33,087 nucleotides of DNA from Nocardia brasiliensis IFM 10847. Its GTDB lineage: Bacteria; Actinomycetota; Actinomycetes; Mycobacteriales; Mycobacteriaceae. The notes beneath the pieces are model-generated. The model ran no database searches. It worked only from the letters and a program-made list of their open reading frames with translations, and was not told the DNA's origin. The translations under genes were made by a program, and so were the position numbers. Position 1 is the first letter of the stretch. Each line of letters begins with the position of its first letter. Below, one piece after another: positions 1 to 6,848 of the stretch. The DNA lies in the NCBI RefSeq assembly GCF_000710915.1, contig NZ_BAUA01000213.1, positions 1-33,087 of the forward strand, written 5' to 3'.

Positions 1-182
1 TCCGCGCTGTCGGTGCGCACCTGGCCATCGCTTGCGATGGCATCGATCAGCACATCGTCGCGGCGTACCGCGGCGATGTCGACCGGGCCGGTGTCCCCTG
101 ACGCGTCGGCGTAGGGACCGCTGTTTCGCGATCCAAGCCGCGCTTTCCAGTCGCCCCGACCGCGCCCGCCATCCCTAGCCAT
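1..182 (-). CDS. rsdA: anti-sigma-D factor, N-terminal part (cut by window edge)
   Basis: Seen: an open frame starts with ATG at 182 and runs off the window; about 60 codons are visible. The start overlaps the sigD stop (177-175) by 8 bases, and a GGCAGGTG ribosome-binding site lies just upstream inside sigD. The visible protein begins MARDGGRGRGDW and contains GPVDIAAVRRDDVLIDAI, a motif I associate with actinobacterial anti-SigD proteins. Known: in M. tuberculosis the gene directly after sigD (Rv3413c) encodes the membrane-bound anti-sigma factor RsdA, which holds SigD inactive. Inferred: this is the RsdA orthologue, translationally coupled to sigD. The membrane segment and C-terminal domain lie outside the window, so they cannot be checked. 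Confidence 0.75.
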   Translation of the reverse strand, partial: MARDGGRGRGDWKARLGSRNSGPYADASGDTGPVDIAAVRRDDVLIDAIASDGQVRTDSA

Positions 183-753
183 ACATTTCACCTGCCCTCG
201 CCACTTGAGACTTGAGTTTCGCGAGTGCCCTGTGCTGAGCCACTCGTATCGCGCCCGCCGTACTGCCCATGGCGACTGCGGTTTCTTCGGCTGACAAACC
301 CATGACCAATCGCAGGATCAAGATCTCTCGGTGTTTCTCGGGGAGCGTCGCGAGCAGACGGTTCATCTGCCTGCTCGTCTCCGATTCGAGAGCGCGTTGT
401 TCCGGACCATGGTCGGTGGATATGACATCTGGTACTTCGGCCATCGCCTCCGCCTTGTTACGGGCGGCGTTGCGATGGGCGTCGGCGACCTTGTGCGAAG
501 CGATTCCGTAAACGAAGGCCATGAAGGGCCTGCCCTGGTCTTGATACCTGGGCAAGGCGGTCATCACGGCCAAACAGACCTCCTGCGCAACGTCGTCCGC
601 GGAGAGCTGCCCACGCTCCGCGGCTCCGATCCGCGCGCGGCAGTAGCGCACCACCAGCGGGCGGATCATCTCCAGTACCTGAGCTAAAGCGGATCTGTCG
701 CCCTGCGCAGCGGCAGCGACGGCGAGGTCCAACTCTTCGCCCGTGTTCGTCAT
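175..753 (-). CDS. sigD: RNA polymerase sigma factor SigD (sigma-70 family, ECF type)
   Basis: A 192-residue sigma factor. Region 2 includes LSADDVAQEVCLAVMTALPR and the stretch PFMAFVYGIASHKVADAHR, which binds the -10 element and core polymerase. Region 4 is a helix-turn-helix, LPEKHREILILRL followed by MGLSAEETAVAMG, that reads the -35 element. I chose ATG 753 (MTNTGEELDL). The frame stays open upstream to 876, but that extension is arginine-rich and unlike the family, while AGGA lies about 12 bases before 753. Known: SigD supports ribosomal and stationary-phase gene expression in mycobacteria. Position beside an Rv3415c-like gene and whiB3, and before the anti-sigma gene, matches M. tuberculosis. 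Confidence 0.93.
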   Translation of the reverse strand: MTNTGEELDLAVAAAAQGDRSALAQVLEMIRPLVVRYCRARIGAAERGQLSADDVAQEVCLAVMTALPRYQDQGRPFMAFVYGIASHKVADAHRNAARNKAEAMAEVPDVISTDHGPEQRALESETSRQMNRLLATLPEKHREILILRLVMGLSAEETAVAMGSTAGAIRVAQHRALAKLKSQVARAGEMYG

Positions 754-876
754 CGTCAGAGAGATTCCTGGCGTTACAAGTGGCACGGTCGGTGTTGACC
801 GGTGCTTCCACCGAAGCGGCGGAACGGAACTAACAATAGCGATACAGCGCGCGGAACAAGGCAACTGGGAGCGCAT

Positions 877-895
877 GCGCGCACGAAATGCGCGC
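877..895 (-). terminator. hairpin after the Rv3415c-like gene
   Basis: Seven base pairs, GCGCGCA (877-883) with TGCGCGC (889-895), close a five-base loop. It lies 27 bases past the stop of the minus-strand gene at 922. There is no T tract, so termination is inferred from position only. Confidence 0.3.
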
Positions 896-921
896 GGCCC
901 CGCGGCCGCCCGGCGCGAACC

Positions 922-1836
922 TCATCCCGCGGTCATCGGGCGGAACCGCCCGCCACGTCGGACGATGGTCGCCGCGCAGTCCTGCGCCTCGGCGGCGGCG
1001 CCCGGGACGGACAGGCCGGCGCGCAGCATCGCACTCGCCCAGCGCAGCGGCAGCAGGCCGTGTTCGCGGCACTGCGCACCGACCTGTTCGGCGAGTTCGC
1101 GAGACCGGTCGTGATCGCCGGCCGCCGCGGCGGCAGCGGCGACCAGGAGGCGGGACTTGACCCGATGCCGCACCGAGGGGCTGTCCTCGGCGAGCTCGAG
1201 CCCGGCGGCCGCGCTGCGCCGTGCCGGCTCGACAAGGCCTGCGGCAAGCGCCGTTTCGGCGCCGACCCAGTGCCTGCGCAGGGCTGGACGCCAGCCGAGC
1301 TCCCCGCCGGGCAGCAGTTCGTCCACCCGTTGCAACAGCCGCCAGGACAGCGCCAGGCGGCCGGTGCCGAGCGCGTCCGCGGCGAGACCGGTCAGTGCGT
1401 CGCAGATCGCTTCGGCGGCGGGGAAGCGAGAGTGCACGGGGTCCGCCAGGTCCCCGAGCGATCGTGCCGAGACCAGTGCGGCCGCGCGACCGTCGTGGGC
1501 GGCGGCGCGGGCGTGCCAGCCGAGCTGGCGCAGCAGCGACCCCGTGGTGCTCGCGGCCAGCGAAAGCAACACCGGATCCGTGCTCGCGCCGCCGATAATT
1601 CGTAATTCCGCGCGCGCCGCCGCATAACATCCCTGCCCGCCGAGAATCACCGCTCGATACCACGAAGCGAGCGCACCGGGCGCGGTCGGCAACTCGGCAG
1701 CGGCGAGGCCCGGACGGGCGCCGAACGCACCGTCGGCGAGGACCTCGATACGGGGATCTCCGAGCGGAGCAGGCACGAACACCGCCGAACTGTATACCGG
1801 GCGCACCCAGCGCAGTGACCGGGAGAAAGACCGCAA
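922..1836 (-). CDS. conserved hypothetical protein, Rv3415c-like
   Basis: About 285-304 residues, rich in alanine, leucine and arginine. It reads as a stack of amphipathic helices (for example LRRHWVGAETALAAGLVEPARR), the pattern of TPR-like helical-repeat proteins. No catalytic motif, signal peptide or membrane span is visible. Identification as the Rv3415c orthologue rests on position, between sigD and whiB3, plus general character, not on an alignment. The start is uncertain. The longest frame begins with TTG at 1836 without a clear ribosome-binding site; in-frame GTG codons at 1782 and 1776 are alternatives and would start the protein near VFVPAPLGDPR. The function is unknown. Confidence 0.7.
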   Translation of the reverse strand: MRSFSRSLRWVRPVYSSAVFVPAPLGDPRIEVLADGAFGARPGLAAAELPTAPGALASWYRAVILGGQGCYAAARAELRIIGGASTDPVLLSLAASTTGSLLRQLGWHARAAAHDGRAAALVSARSLGDLADPVHSRFPAAEAICDALTGLAADALGTGRLALSWRLLQRVDELLPGGELGWRPALRRHWVGAETALAAGLVEPARRSAAAGLELAEDSPSVRHRVKSRLLVAAAAAAAGDHDRSRELAEQVGAQCREHGLLPLRWASAMLRAGLSVPGAAAEAQDCAATIVRRGGRFRPMTAG

Positions 1837-2407
1837 ACAACCAACCGGCTACCGCACAGCATTTACGACGACTATGTCATGTTTCCGTCAGGTAAATCTC
1901 ATCGCCGTAATCCCGAGGTGGCCGTGATCATTATTCACAGGCGTTTCGCGCAATTTACCTGGACGCCCCGTTTTCGCCATCTCGACACCACACGCCGCAC
2001 CGGGGGCCGGACGCCATCGTGACCGCCCCCACACCGGTCATCGCCAGCTCTGAACGGTTCAGATCTCCAAAAAACGCACTCTACCTGCGAAAATGAGTCC
2101 AGATCGAGGGCAGCAGCGACCGATGCGCCTCTGGTCAACCGATCAGTATCGCCGGAACCAATGCGAAAAGTAAACAGCTCAGAGGTTAAATTTCGCAGCC
2201 TAAGATTTGGAAAACTGCTGCGCCGAACTATTGACGGAATTTCGCGGCTGGACCTAACGTAGCTCATCGCCACAGTCGGCGCCGCGCGAAATTGCAGCGA
2301 CCGCAACGGGCAGCACAGGGGCACTCGCCGACACAGCGCCGTGGCCTACAACTTTGCAGAACAACTGCTCGACAACGCTGACGAGCTCGCACCACGAGGA
2401 GTTCACC
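1837..2407. other. long intergenic region upstream of whiB3
   Basis: About 570 bases with no credible gene; the frames here lack conserved motifs and ribosome-binding sites. The region is less GC-rich than its surroundings, with A/T runs around 2160-2220. It probably holds the whiB3 promoter and a leader of roughly 140 bases, and may hold the promoter of the minus-strand Rv3415c-like gene. Confidence 0.6.
2231..2260 (+). promoter_or_regulatory. candidate whiB3 promoter
   Basis: TTGACG (2231-2236), an 18-base spacer, then TAACGT (2255-2260), which fits the actinobacterial -10 pattern TANNNT. It points at whiB3, about 150 bases upstream of its start. Predicted by eye from consensus only. Confidence 0.4.
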
Positions 2408-2701
2408 ATGCCCATGCCCACCCACCTCCCCGGGCCGAACGCCGATGTCTGGGATTGGCAGATGCGAGGGTCCTGCCGTGGGCAGGACTCCGCCGTGTTC
2501 TTCCACCCCGACGGCGAACGTGGCCGCGCCCGTACCGCGCGTGAGATGCGCGCCAAAGAGATCTGCCGGGCCTGCCCGGTGCTGATGCAGTGCCGCAGCC
2601 ATGCCCTCAAAGTCAGCGAGCCCTACGGCATCTGGGGTGGCATGTCCGAAACCGAACGCGAGATGCACGCCCGGCGCAATCGCCGCCGCATGGCGGTCTG
2701 A
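2408..2701 (+). CDS. whiB3: WhiB-family iron-sulfur transcription regulator, WhiB3 type
   Basis: A 97-residue WhiB protein. The four iron-sulfur ligands are Cys23, Cys53, Cys56 and Cys62, with the C-x2-C-x5-C spacing of the family. The turn GIWGG follows at 74-78, then a basic tail (ARRNRRRMAV) that contacts DNA. The start is set by CGAGGAG at 2395-2401, six bases before ATG 2408; the frame is open further upstream but has no such site. Known: WhiB3 binds a [4Fe-4S] cluster, contacts the primary sigma factor region 4 and adjusts redox balance and lipid synthesis. Assignment to WhiB3 rather than another WhiB uses the position next to sigD and groEL1 and the N-terminal sequence. Confidence 0.93.
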   Translation: MPMPTHLPGPNADVWDWQMRGSCRGQDSAVFFHPDGERGRARTAREMRAKEICRACPVLMQCRSHALKVSEPYGIWGGMSETEREMHARRNRRRMAV

Positions 2702-2714
2702 TCCAAAAATTTTC

Positions 2715-2742
2715 CCATCCATGTGGCGCGGCGCGCCGAATC
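2715..2742 (+). promoter_or_regulatory. candidate SigK-type promoter
   Basis: CCATCC (2715-2720), a 16-base spacer, then CGAATC (2737-2742). From memory, mycobacterial SigK promoters have a CCATCC-like -35 and a CGAATA-like -10, and SigK activates its own operon. The element lies about 260 bases upstream of the sigma gene. Tentative. Confidence 0.3.
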
Positions 2743-2956
2743 CCTAGCAAACAACCGGCAGGCGATATGCGGTCACCACCGCAGCGCCGCCGGCGCCAAA
2801 GGCCAGAAGCCAAATAACCTGACGAGCCCTGCGTTTCGCAGTTGATTTCGGCGTGTCACGGCGTGTCTCAGCGCGAGATGCTCCGGCGTGTCGAAGTTTT
2901 CCGCAAAGTCGCTGGGCCACAGTCGGTTTGCCGACACCCCAGTCGAAGGGAGGTCA

Positions 2957-2969
2957 TAGCGGCCCGCTA
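2957..2969. repeat. 13-bp perfect inverted repeat
   Basis: TAGCGG (2957-2962), one central C, CCGCTA (2964-2969). It lies between an AGGGAGG sequence and the first possible GTG starts of the sigma gene, where a bound repressor or RNA fold could affect expression. No regulator is known for it. Confidence 0.4.
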
Positions 2970-3001
2970 CGGTGGTGACCGATGACACAGAATGGAGCGT
3001 T

Positions 3002-3640
3002 GTGACAACGCGGCAGCCGGCCGCAGAGGGCGACTCGTTCCGAAGAGATGCCTTCCCACCCGGTGTGGATTCTGCGGTTACGGCCCGCGCCGCCGAAAGT
3101 ATCGAGCTCGCCGCATTGCTGGACAAGTGCGGCCAAGCCGACCAGGAAGCCTTCGCCGAGCTATACGACCGGACGTCCGCGCGCGTCTTCGGTCTGGTGC
3201 TGCGCGTCCTACACGACCCCGGATACGCCGAGGAGACGACCCAAGAGGTCTATCTACAGGTTTGGCGCACCGCCGCCAGCTTCGACCCCGACAAGGGCTC
3301 GGCCGTGACGTGGTTGATGACGCTGGCGCATCGGCGAGCCGTCGACCGGGTACGCGCCGAGCAGGCGCACACCCAACGCGAGGTCGCCTACGGCATCCGG
3401 GTGCTCGGTAACGAATTCGACGAAGTGACCGAAGAGGTAGAGCGAAGGCTCGAACAGCAGGCCGTCCTGGACGGTCTCGCAACCTTGACCGAGACCCAGC
3501 GAGAAGCCATCTCGCTCGCCTACTACGGCGGGCGAACCTATGCGGAGGTAGCCCACTACCTTGGCGTAGGGTTACCGACCGTTAAGTCCCGAATTCGGGA
3601 CGGATTGACACGACTCAAAAGAAGTTTGGGGGTGACGTGA
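3002..3640 (+). CDS. sigK: ECF sigma factor of the SigK type
   Basis: A 212-residue ECF sigma factor. Region 2 has DQEAFAELYDRTSARVFGLV and YAEETTQEVYLQVW; the helix WLMTLAHRRAVDRVR follows. Region 4 has LTETQREAISLAYYGG, TYAEVAHYLGVGLPTVKSR and IRDGLTRLKRSL. These blocks match M. tuberculosis SigK closely as I remember it. GTG 3002 is preferred because GGAG lies four bases upstream. GTG 2972 in the same frame is possible, but its AGGGAGG is about 20 bases away. The N-terminal 40 residues are longer than in SigK. The downstream anti-sigma gene begins one base after the TGA, so the two are translationally coupled. In M. tuberculosis no sigma gene sits between whiB3 and groEL1. Confidence 0.88.
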   Translation: MTTRQPAAEGDSFRRDAFPPGVDSAVTARAAESIELAALLDKCGQADQEAFAELYDRTSARVFGLVLRVLHDPGYAEETTQEVYLQVWRTAASFDPDKGSAVTWLMTLAHRRAVDRVRAEQAHTQREVAYGIRVLGNEFDEVTEEVERRLEQQAVLDGLATLTETQREAISLAYYGGRTYAEVAHYLGVGLPTVKSRIRDGLTRLKRSLGVT

Positions 3641-3641
3641 G

Positions 3642-3893
3642 ATGAACGAACGCCAGGTCGATCTCGCGCACACCGTCGCGCTCGGATCGATCGACGACGA
3701 AGACCACCATGAGGTGCAGGAACTGCTCGACACCGAGGACCCCGCGCTACGTGCGGAGTTCATCACCGAGATCCGGCGGACGCGCGAGGCCCTCGCGACG
3801 CTCGCCACTGCTACGGCCAGCCAACCGCCCGCAGCGTTGCGGAGTCGGTTGCTCGCCGCCATCGCGGCCGAACAGCCGCCCGTAGCCTCTTGA
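3642..3893 (+). CDS. minimal anti-sigma factor (RskA-like sigma-binding domain only)
   Basis: An 83-residue soluble protein. It resembles the N-terminal anti-sigma domain of RskA, with DLAHTVALGSIDDED, then FITEIRRTREALATLATAT and PPAALRSRLLAAI. Full RskA is about 230 residues; this domain is followed there by a transmembrane helix and an extracytoplasmic sensor. Here the frame stops right where the helix should begin, and only about 30 bases separate the stop from a terminator, so nothing of the membrane part remains nearby. ATG 3642 follows the sigma stop by one base with a GGGGGTGA site inside the sigma gene. Inferred: a cytoplasmic partner of the adjacent sigma factor, which could not be released by intramembrane proteolysis as RskA is. 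Confidence 0.75.
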   Translation: MNERQVDLAHTVALGSIDDEDHHEVQELLDTEDPALRAEFITEIRRTREALATLATATASQPPAALRSRLLAAIAAEQPPVAS

Positions 3894-3922
3894 ACTCATA
3901 GCAGCCACTCGGCACATAAAAC

Positions 3923-3953
3923 GAAGGCCCCCGGACGATGTCCGAGGGCCTTC
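3923..3953. terminator. bidirectional terminator between the sigma operon and groEL1
   Basis: GAAGGCCC (3923-3930) pairs with GGGCCTTC (3946-3953), and CGGAC (3932-3936) with GTCCG (3940-3944) around a GAT loop; one C/A mismatch interrupts the stem. On the minus strand it is followed by CGTTTT, a short T tract suitable for ending the groESL transcript. The two operons converge here. Confidence 0.85.
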
Positions 3954-3976
3954 TCTGGTTCTGCGCCAGGGTCAGC

Positions 3977-5587
3977 TCAGTGGCTGTGCCCGTGGTGGTT
4001 GTGCTCCGGCGCCTCTTCGGCGGGCTTGTCCACGACCGCGCTCTCGGTGGTCAGGATCATCCGCGCCACCGACGCCGCGTTCACGACGGCCGAGCGGGTC
4101 ACCTTCACCGGGTCGACGACACCGTCGGTCACCAGGTCGCCGTAGCTGAGGGTGGCGGCGTTGAAACCGTCCTTGCCCTCGGCGACCTTGCTGACCACCA
4201 CGGAACCGTCCACGCCCGCGTTGGTGGCGATCCAGAACAGCGGAGCCGACAACGCGGTCCGCACCGCCTCGACGCCGACCGCCTCGTCACCGGACAGCGA
4301 GTCGCGCAGGTCACCGAGCTTGGCCGCCGCCTGCACCAGCGCGGAGCCGCCGCCGGGCACGATGCCCTCCTCGACCGCCGCCTTGGCCGCGCTGACCGCG
4401 TCCTCGACCCGGTACTTGCGCTCCTTGAGCGCCGTCTCGGTGGCCGCGCCGACCTTGATCACCGCGACGCCGCCGGACAGCTTGGCCAGCCGCTCCTCGA
4501 GCTTCTCGCGATCCCAGTCGGAGTCGGTGGCCTCGATCTCCCGCCGCAGCTGCGCGCTGCGCGCCGAAATGTCCTCGGCGGTACCCGCACCATCGATGAT
4601 GGTGGTGTCGTCCTTGCTGACGACGACGCGGCGCGCCTTGCCCAGCACGTCCAGACCGGCCTCGCGCAACGTGATGCCCAGGTCCGGGTTGATCACGGTG
4701 CCCGCGGTGACCACGGCCAGGTCGTCCAGGAACGCCTTGCGCCGGTCACCGAAGAACGGCGCCTTCACCGCGACGGCCTTGATCGTCTTGCGGATCGAGT
4801 TGACCACCAGGGTGGACAGCGCCTCGCCCTCGACGTCCTCGGCGATGATCAGCACCGGCTTACCGGATTCGGCGATCTTCTCCAGCAGCGGCAGGAAGTC
4901 GGGCAGCGAGCTGACCTTCTCCCGGTGCAGCAGGATGTAGGCGTCCTCCAGCACGGCCTGCTGGGCGTCGACGTCGGTGACGAAGTACGGCGACAGGTAG
5001 CCCTTGTCGAACTGCACGCCCTCGGTGACGACCAGCTCGGTCTGCAGCGTCGAGGACTCCTCGACGGTGACGACGCCGTCCTTGCCGACGACGGTCAGCG
5101 CCTTGCCGACCATCTCGCCGATCTCCTCGTCCCGCGAGGAGACCGTGGCGACCTGTGCGATGGCCTTCTCGCCGGACACCGGGGTGGCCGCGGCCAGCAG
5201 CGCCTCGGCGACCGCGTCGGCGGCCTTGGCGATGCCCGCGCCGAGCGCGATCGGGTTCGCGCCCGCGGCGACGTTCTTCAGGCCGGCCCGGACCAGCGCC
5301 TGGGCCAGCACGGTGGCGGTGGTGGTGCCGTCGCCCGCCACATCGTTGGTCTTGGTGGCGACGCTCTTGACCAGCTGCGCGCCGAGATTCTCGAACGGGT
5401 CCTCGAGGTCGATCTCGCGCGCGATGGTGACACCGTCGTTGGTCACGGTCGGGCCGCCGAAGGCCTTCGCGAGCACGACGTGGCGGCCACGCGGGCCCAG
5501 GGTGACCTTGACGGCATCGGCGAGCTTGTCGACACCGCGTTCCAGAGCCCGGCGAGCGCGCTCGTCGAACTCGATCTGCTTTGCCAT
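3977..5587 (-). CDS. groEL1: 60-kDa chaperonin GroEL1
   Basis: A 536-residue chaperonin that folds proteins in an ATP-driven ring with GroES. Visible landmarks: TLGPRGRHVVL near residue 29, the nucleotide-binding DGVTIAREIDLEDPFENLGA and VAGDGTTTATVLAQAL, and EEGIVPGGGSAL in the C-terminal half. The protein ends in a histidine-rich tail HNHHGHSH instead of the Gly-Met repeats of typical GroEL. That tail marks GroEL1 of mycobacteria and relatives, which can bind metal and, in M. smegmatis, takes part in mycolate synthesis during biofilm growth. ATG 5587 has AGGA in range. The gene follows groES by about 130 bases containing a strong hairpin and shares its CIRCE-controlled promoter. Confidence 0.97.
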   Translation of the reverse strand: MAKQIEFDERARRALERGVDKLADAVKVTLGPRGRHVVLAKAFGGPTVTNDGVTIAREIDLEDPFENLGAQLVKSVATKTNDVAGDGTTTATVLAQALVRAGLKNVAAGANPIALGAGIAKAADAVAEALLAAATPVSGEKAIAQVATVSSRDEEIGEMVGKALTVVGKDGVVTVEESSTLQTELVVTEGVQFDKGYLSPYFVTDVDAQQAVLEDAYILLHREKVSSLPDFLPLLEKIAESGKPVLIIAEDVEGEALSTLVVNSIRKTIKAVAVKAPFFGDRRKAFLDDLAVVTAGTVINPDLGITLREAGLDVLGKARRVVVSKDDTTIIDGAGTAEDISARSAQLRREIEATDSDWDREKLEERLAKLSGGVAVIKVGAATETALKERKYRVEDAVSAAKAAVEEGIVPGGGSALVQAAAKLGDLRDSLSGDEAVGVEAVRTALSAPLFWIATNAGVDGSVVVSKVAEGKDGFNAATLSYGDLVTDGVVDPVKVTRSAVVNAASVARMILTTESAVVDKPAEEAPEHNHHGHSH

Positions 5588-5622
5588 AAGTCCTATTCCT
5601 TGGATTCCAGGGCTTGAGATGA

Positions 5623-5659
5623 CACTGCCCCGGCCCCGCTCAGCGGAACCGGGGCAGTG
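5623..5659 (-). promoter_or_regulatory. strong hairpin between groES and groEL1
   Basis: Eleven perfect base pairs, CACTGCCCCGG (5623-5633) with CCGGGGCAGTG (5649-5659), around a 15-base loop that contains a smaller CCGCT/AGCGG fold. It lies within the groES-groEL1 spacer. It could attenuate transcription into groEL1 or stabilise a processed message end. There is no T tract immediately after it on the minus strand, which argues against full termination. Confidence 0.7.
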
Positions 5660-5718
5660 GCACGACTAGATCCGGGCGGTCGGGTGGCAGCGGACCGTCA
5701 CCACCGCGCGGAGCGCGG

Positions 5719-6018
5719 TCACTTGGTGACGACGGCCAGCACGTCGCGCGCCGACAGGATGAGGTATTCCTCGCCCTGGTACTTGATCTCGGTGCCGCCG
5801 TACTTGCTGTAGATGACGGTGTCACCTTCCTTGACGTCGACCGGGATGCGGTCACCCTTGTCGGTGACGCGGCCTTCGCCGACGGCGATGACGGTGCCCT
5901 CCTGCGGCTTTTCCTTCGCCGTGTCGGGGATGACCAGGCCGGAGGCCGTCGTCGTCTCGGCCTCGTTGGCCTGGACGAGGATCTTGTCCTCGAGCGGCTT
6001 GATGTTCACGCTCGCCAC
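5719..6018 (-). CDS. groES: 10-kDa co-chaperonin GroES
   Basis: A 99-residue GroES. It begins ASVNIKPLEDKILVQANEAE, contains the mobile loop ETTTASGLVIPDTAKEKP that docks on GroEL, and ends LSARDVLAVVTK, as in actinobacterial GroES. The start is GTG 6018 with GGAGGG about 10 bases upstream. It is the first gene of the groES-groEL1 operon; the CIRCE operator and a candidate promoter lie about 235 bases upstream. The untranslated leader between them holds a small hairpin near the start codon. Confidence 0.97.
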   Translation of the reverse strand: MASVNIKPLEDKILVQANEAETTTASGLVIPDTAKEKPQEGTVIAVGEGRVTDKGDRIPVDVKEGDTVIYSKYGGTEIKYQGEEYLILSARDVLAVVTK

Positions 6019-6045
6019 GTTGAGCCCTCCACTTTCAGGGGATTA

Positions 6046-6063
6046 CCGGAACTGTTGTTCCGG
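6046..6063 (-). other. small hairpin in the groES leader
   Basis: CCGGAAC (6046-6052) pairs with GTTCCGG (6057-6063) around a four-base loop. It sits about 28 bases upstream of the groES start in the transcribed leader. Any role in message stability or temperature response is speculative. Confidence 0.4.
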
Positions 6064-6252
6064 ACCATCGGTATCTGTATCGGTCACAGGTTCTTTCGAG
6101 CGACCTGCAAACAGTCGCAAGCGGTAGCCGACCCTGCGCACAGCCCCGTCGTCGCGGGTGCCGGGACCCCTGCTCAGTAGTCGAAACTGCCTGGCACAAG
6201 CACAGCGCACCGAGCGGACGGAAGTCCGGCCGGGCACGTCACGCAGTGCCGA

Positions 6253-6279
6253 CTAGCACTCTATACATGAGAGTGCCAG
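6253..6279. promoter_or_regulatory. CIRCE operator (HrcA binding site) of groESL
   Basis: CTAGCACTC (6253-6261), nine bases, GAGTGCCAG (6271-6279). The CIRCE consensus is TTAGCACTC-N9-GAGTGCTAA; the left arm differs at one position and the right arm at two. Known: HrcA binds CIRCE to repress groESL until heat shock. The groES start lies about 235 bases away on the minus strand. Confidence 0.92.
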
Positions 6280-6287
6280 CGCTCAAG
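6260..6287 (-). promoter_or_regulatory. candidate groESL promoter overlapping CIRCE
   Basis: On the minus strand CTTGAG (6287-6282), a 16-base spacer and TATAGA (6265-6260). The -10 falls in the CIRCE spacer, so HrcA binding would block polymerase, as in other actinomycete groESL promoters. Predicted by eye. Confidence 0.45.
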
Positions 6288-6842
6288 GCCGGGCGGTGCC
6301 AATTTCGGAACACCGTGCAGCCCAGGCGGTCGCGACACGCCCAACGCACGCTCGCGGGGGTTCCAAATAGATCCGGAAAACTGTAACGTTCGGATAACGG
6401 ATTGTGACACTATTGACGACGGTCGCTGTCCGACCACTGTGTTCGTCTCGAACCAGTGCCGTCGGAGACCAGGGGTCGTCAACAGCAGGCACGTCGTCAC
6501 GGCACTCGGCTTCACCGAATACCTCAGCGGCACCGAACAGTTCAGCGGCACCGAGCAGTTCCACGGCACCGACGCCCCGGAGCCCGCGAACACCCGGCAC
6601 CGAGGAACACCCAGCGTCACCAGAACTACGTCTCATCGAGAGCTGCACCAGAGAGCTAGCCACACGTGATCCACCGCCGGTCCCCGCGACCCAACCGGAC
6701 AACGGGACCGACCGGATTTCGGAGTCCGAACCGTGCGTCGACCACGACGATTCGGCAGTCCAACGAGATGGTCGGCGACAACGAGTTGCTTACGAGAGCG
6801 AATACCCCAGCCGCACATGACCATCCGCTCGAAGGGAGGTGA
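6288..6842. other. intergenic region between groESL and the Hsp70-like gene
   Basis: About 555 bases with no gene I can support. Open frames exist on both strands (for example plus 6404-6820), but their proteins are low-complexity Ser/Thr/Pro without family motifs or ribosome-binding sites. The region is richer in A/T near 6360-6420 and holds the 18-bp tandem repeat at 6526-6573. It should contain the promoter of the plus-strand Hsp70-like gene. Confidence 0.5.
6526..6573 (+). repeat. 18-bp tandem repeat, about 2.7 copies
   Basis: AGCGGCACCGAACAGTTC (6526-6543), then the same with one change, GAACAG to GAGCAG (6544-6561), then a partial CACGGCACCGAC (6562-6573). It lies in non-coding DNA upstream of the Hsp70-like gene. 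Confidence 0.7.
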
Positions 6843-6848
6843 ATGAAC

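Larger units (their letters stand above)
2702..3001. other. intergenic region with possible sigma-factor control sites
   Basis: About 300 bases between whiB3 and the SigK-like gene, with no gene visible. It holds a CCATCC/CGAAT pair (2715-2742), three copies of CGGCGTGTC (starting 2849, 2859 and 2884) and a 13-base perfect palindrome TAGCGG-C-CCGCTA (2957-2969). Confidence 0.55.

Noticed and set aside
3938..5617. 559-codon plus-strand open frame
   Set aside because: It is the antisense of groEL1. The protein is Arg/Gly/Leu/Asp rich with no family motif; high GC keeps the frame open.
6280..6300. HAIR (HspR) operator beside CIRCE
   Set aside because: Only one CTTGAG half is present; the second half at N7 spacing is missing.
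6404..6820. 138-codon plus-strand frame ahead of the Hsp70-like gene
   Set aside because: Low-complexity Ser/Thr/Pro sequence with no ribosome-binding site and covering an 18-bp satellite; not accepted as a gene.
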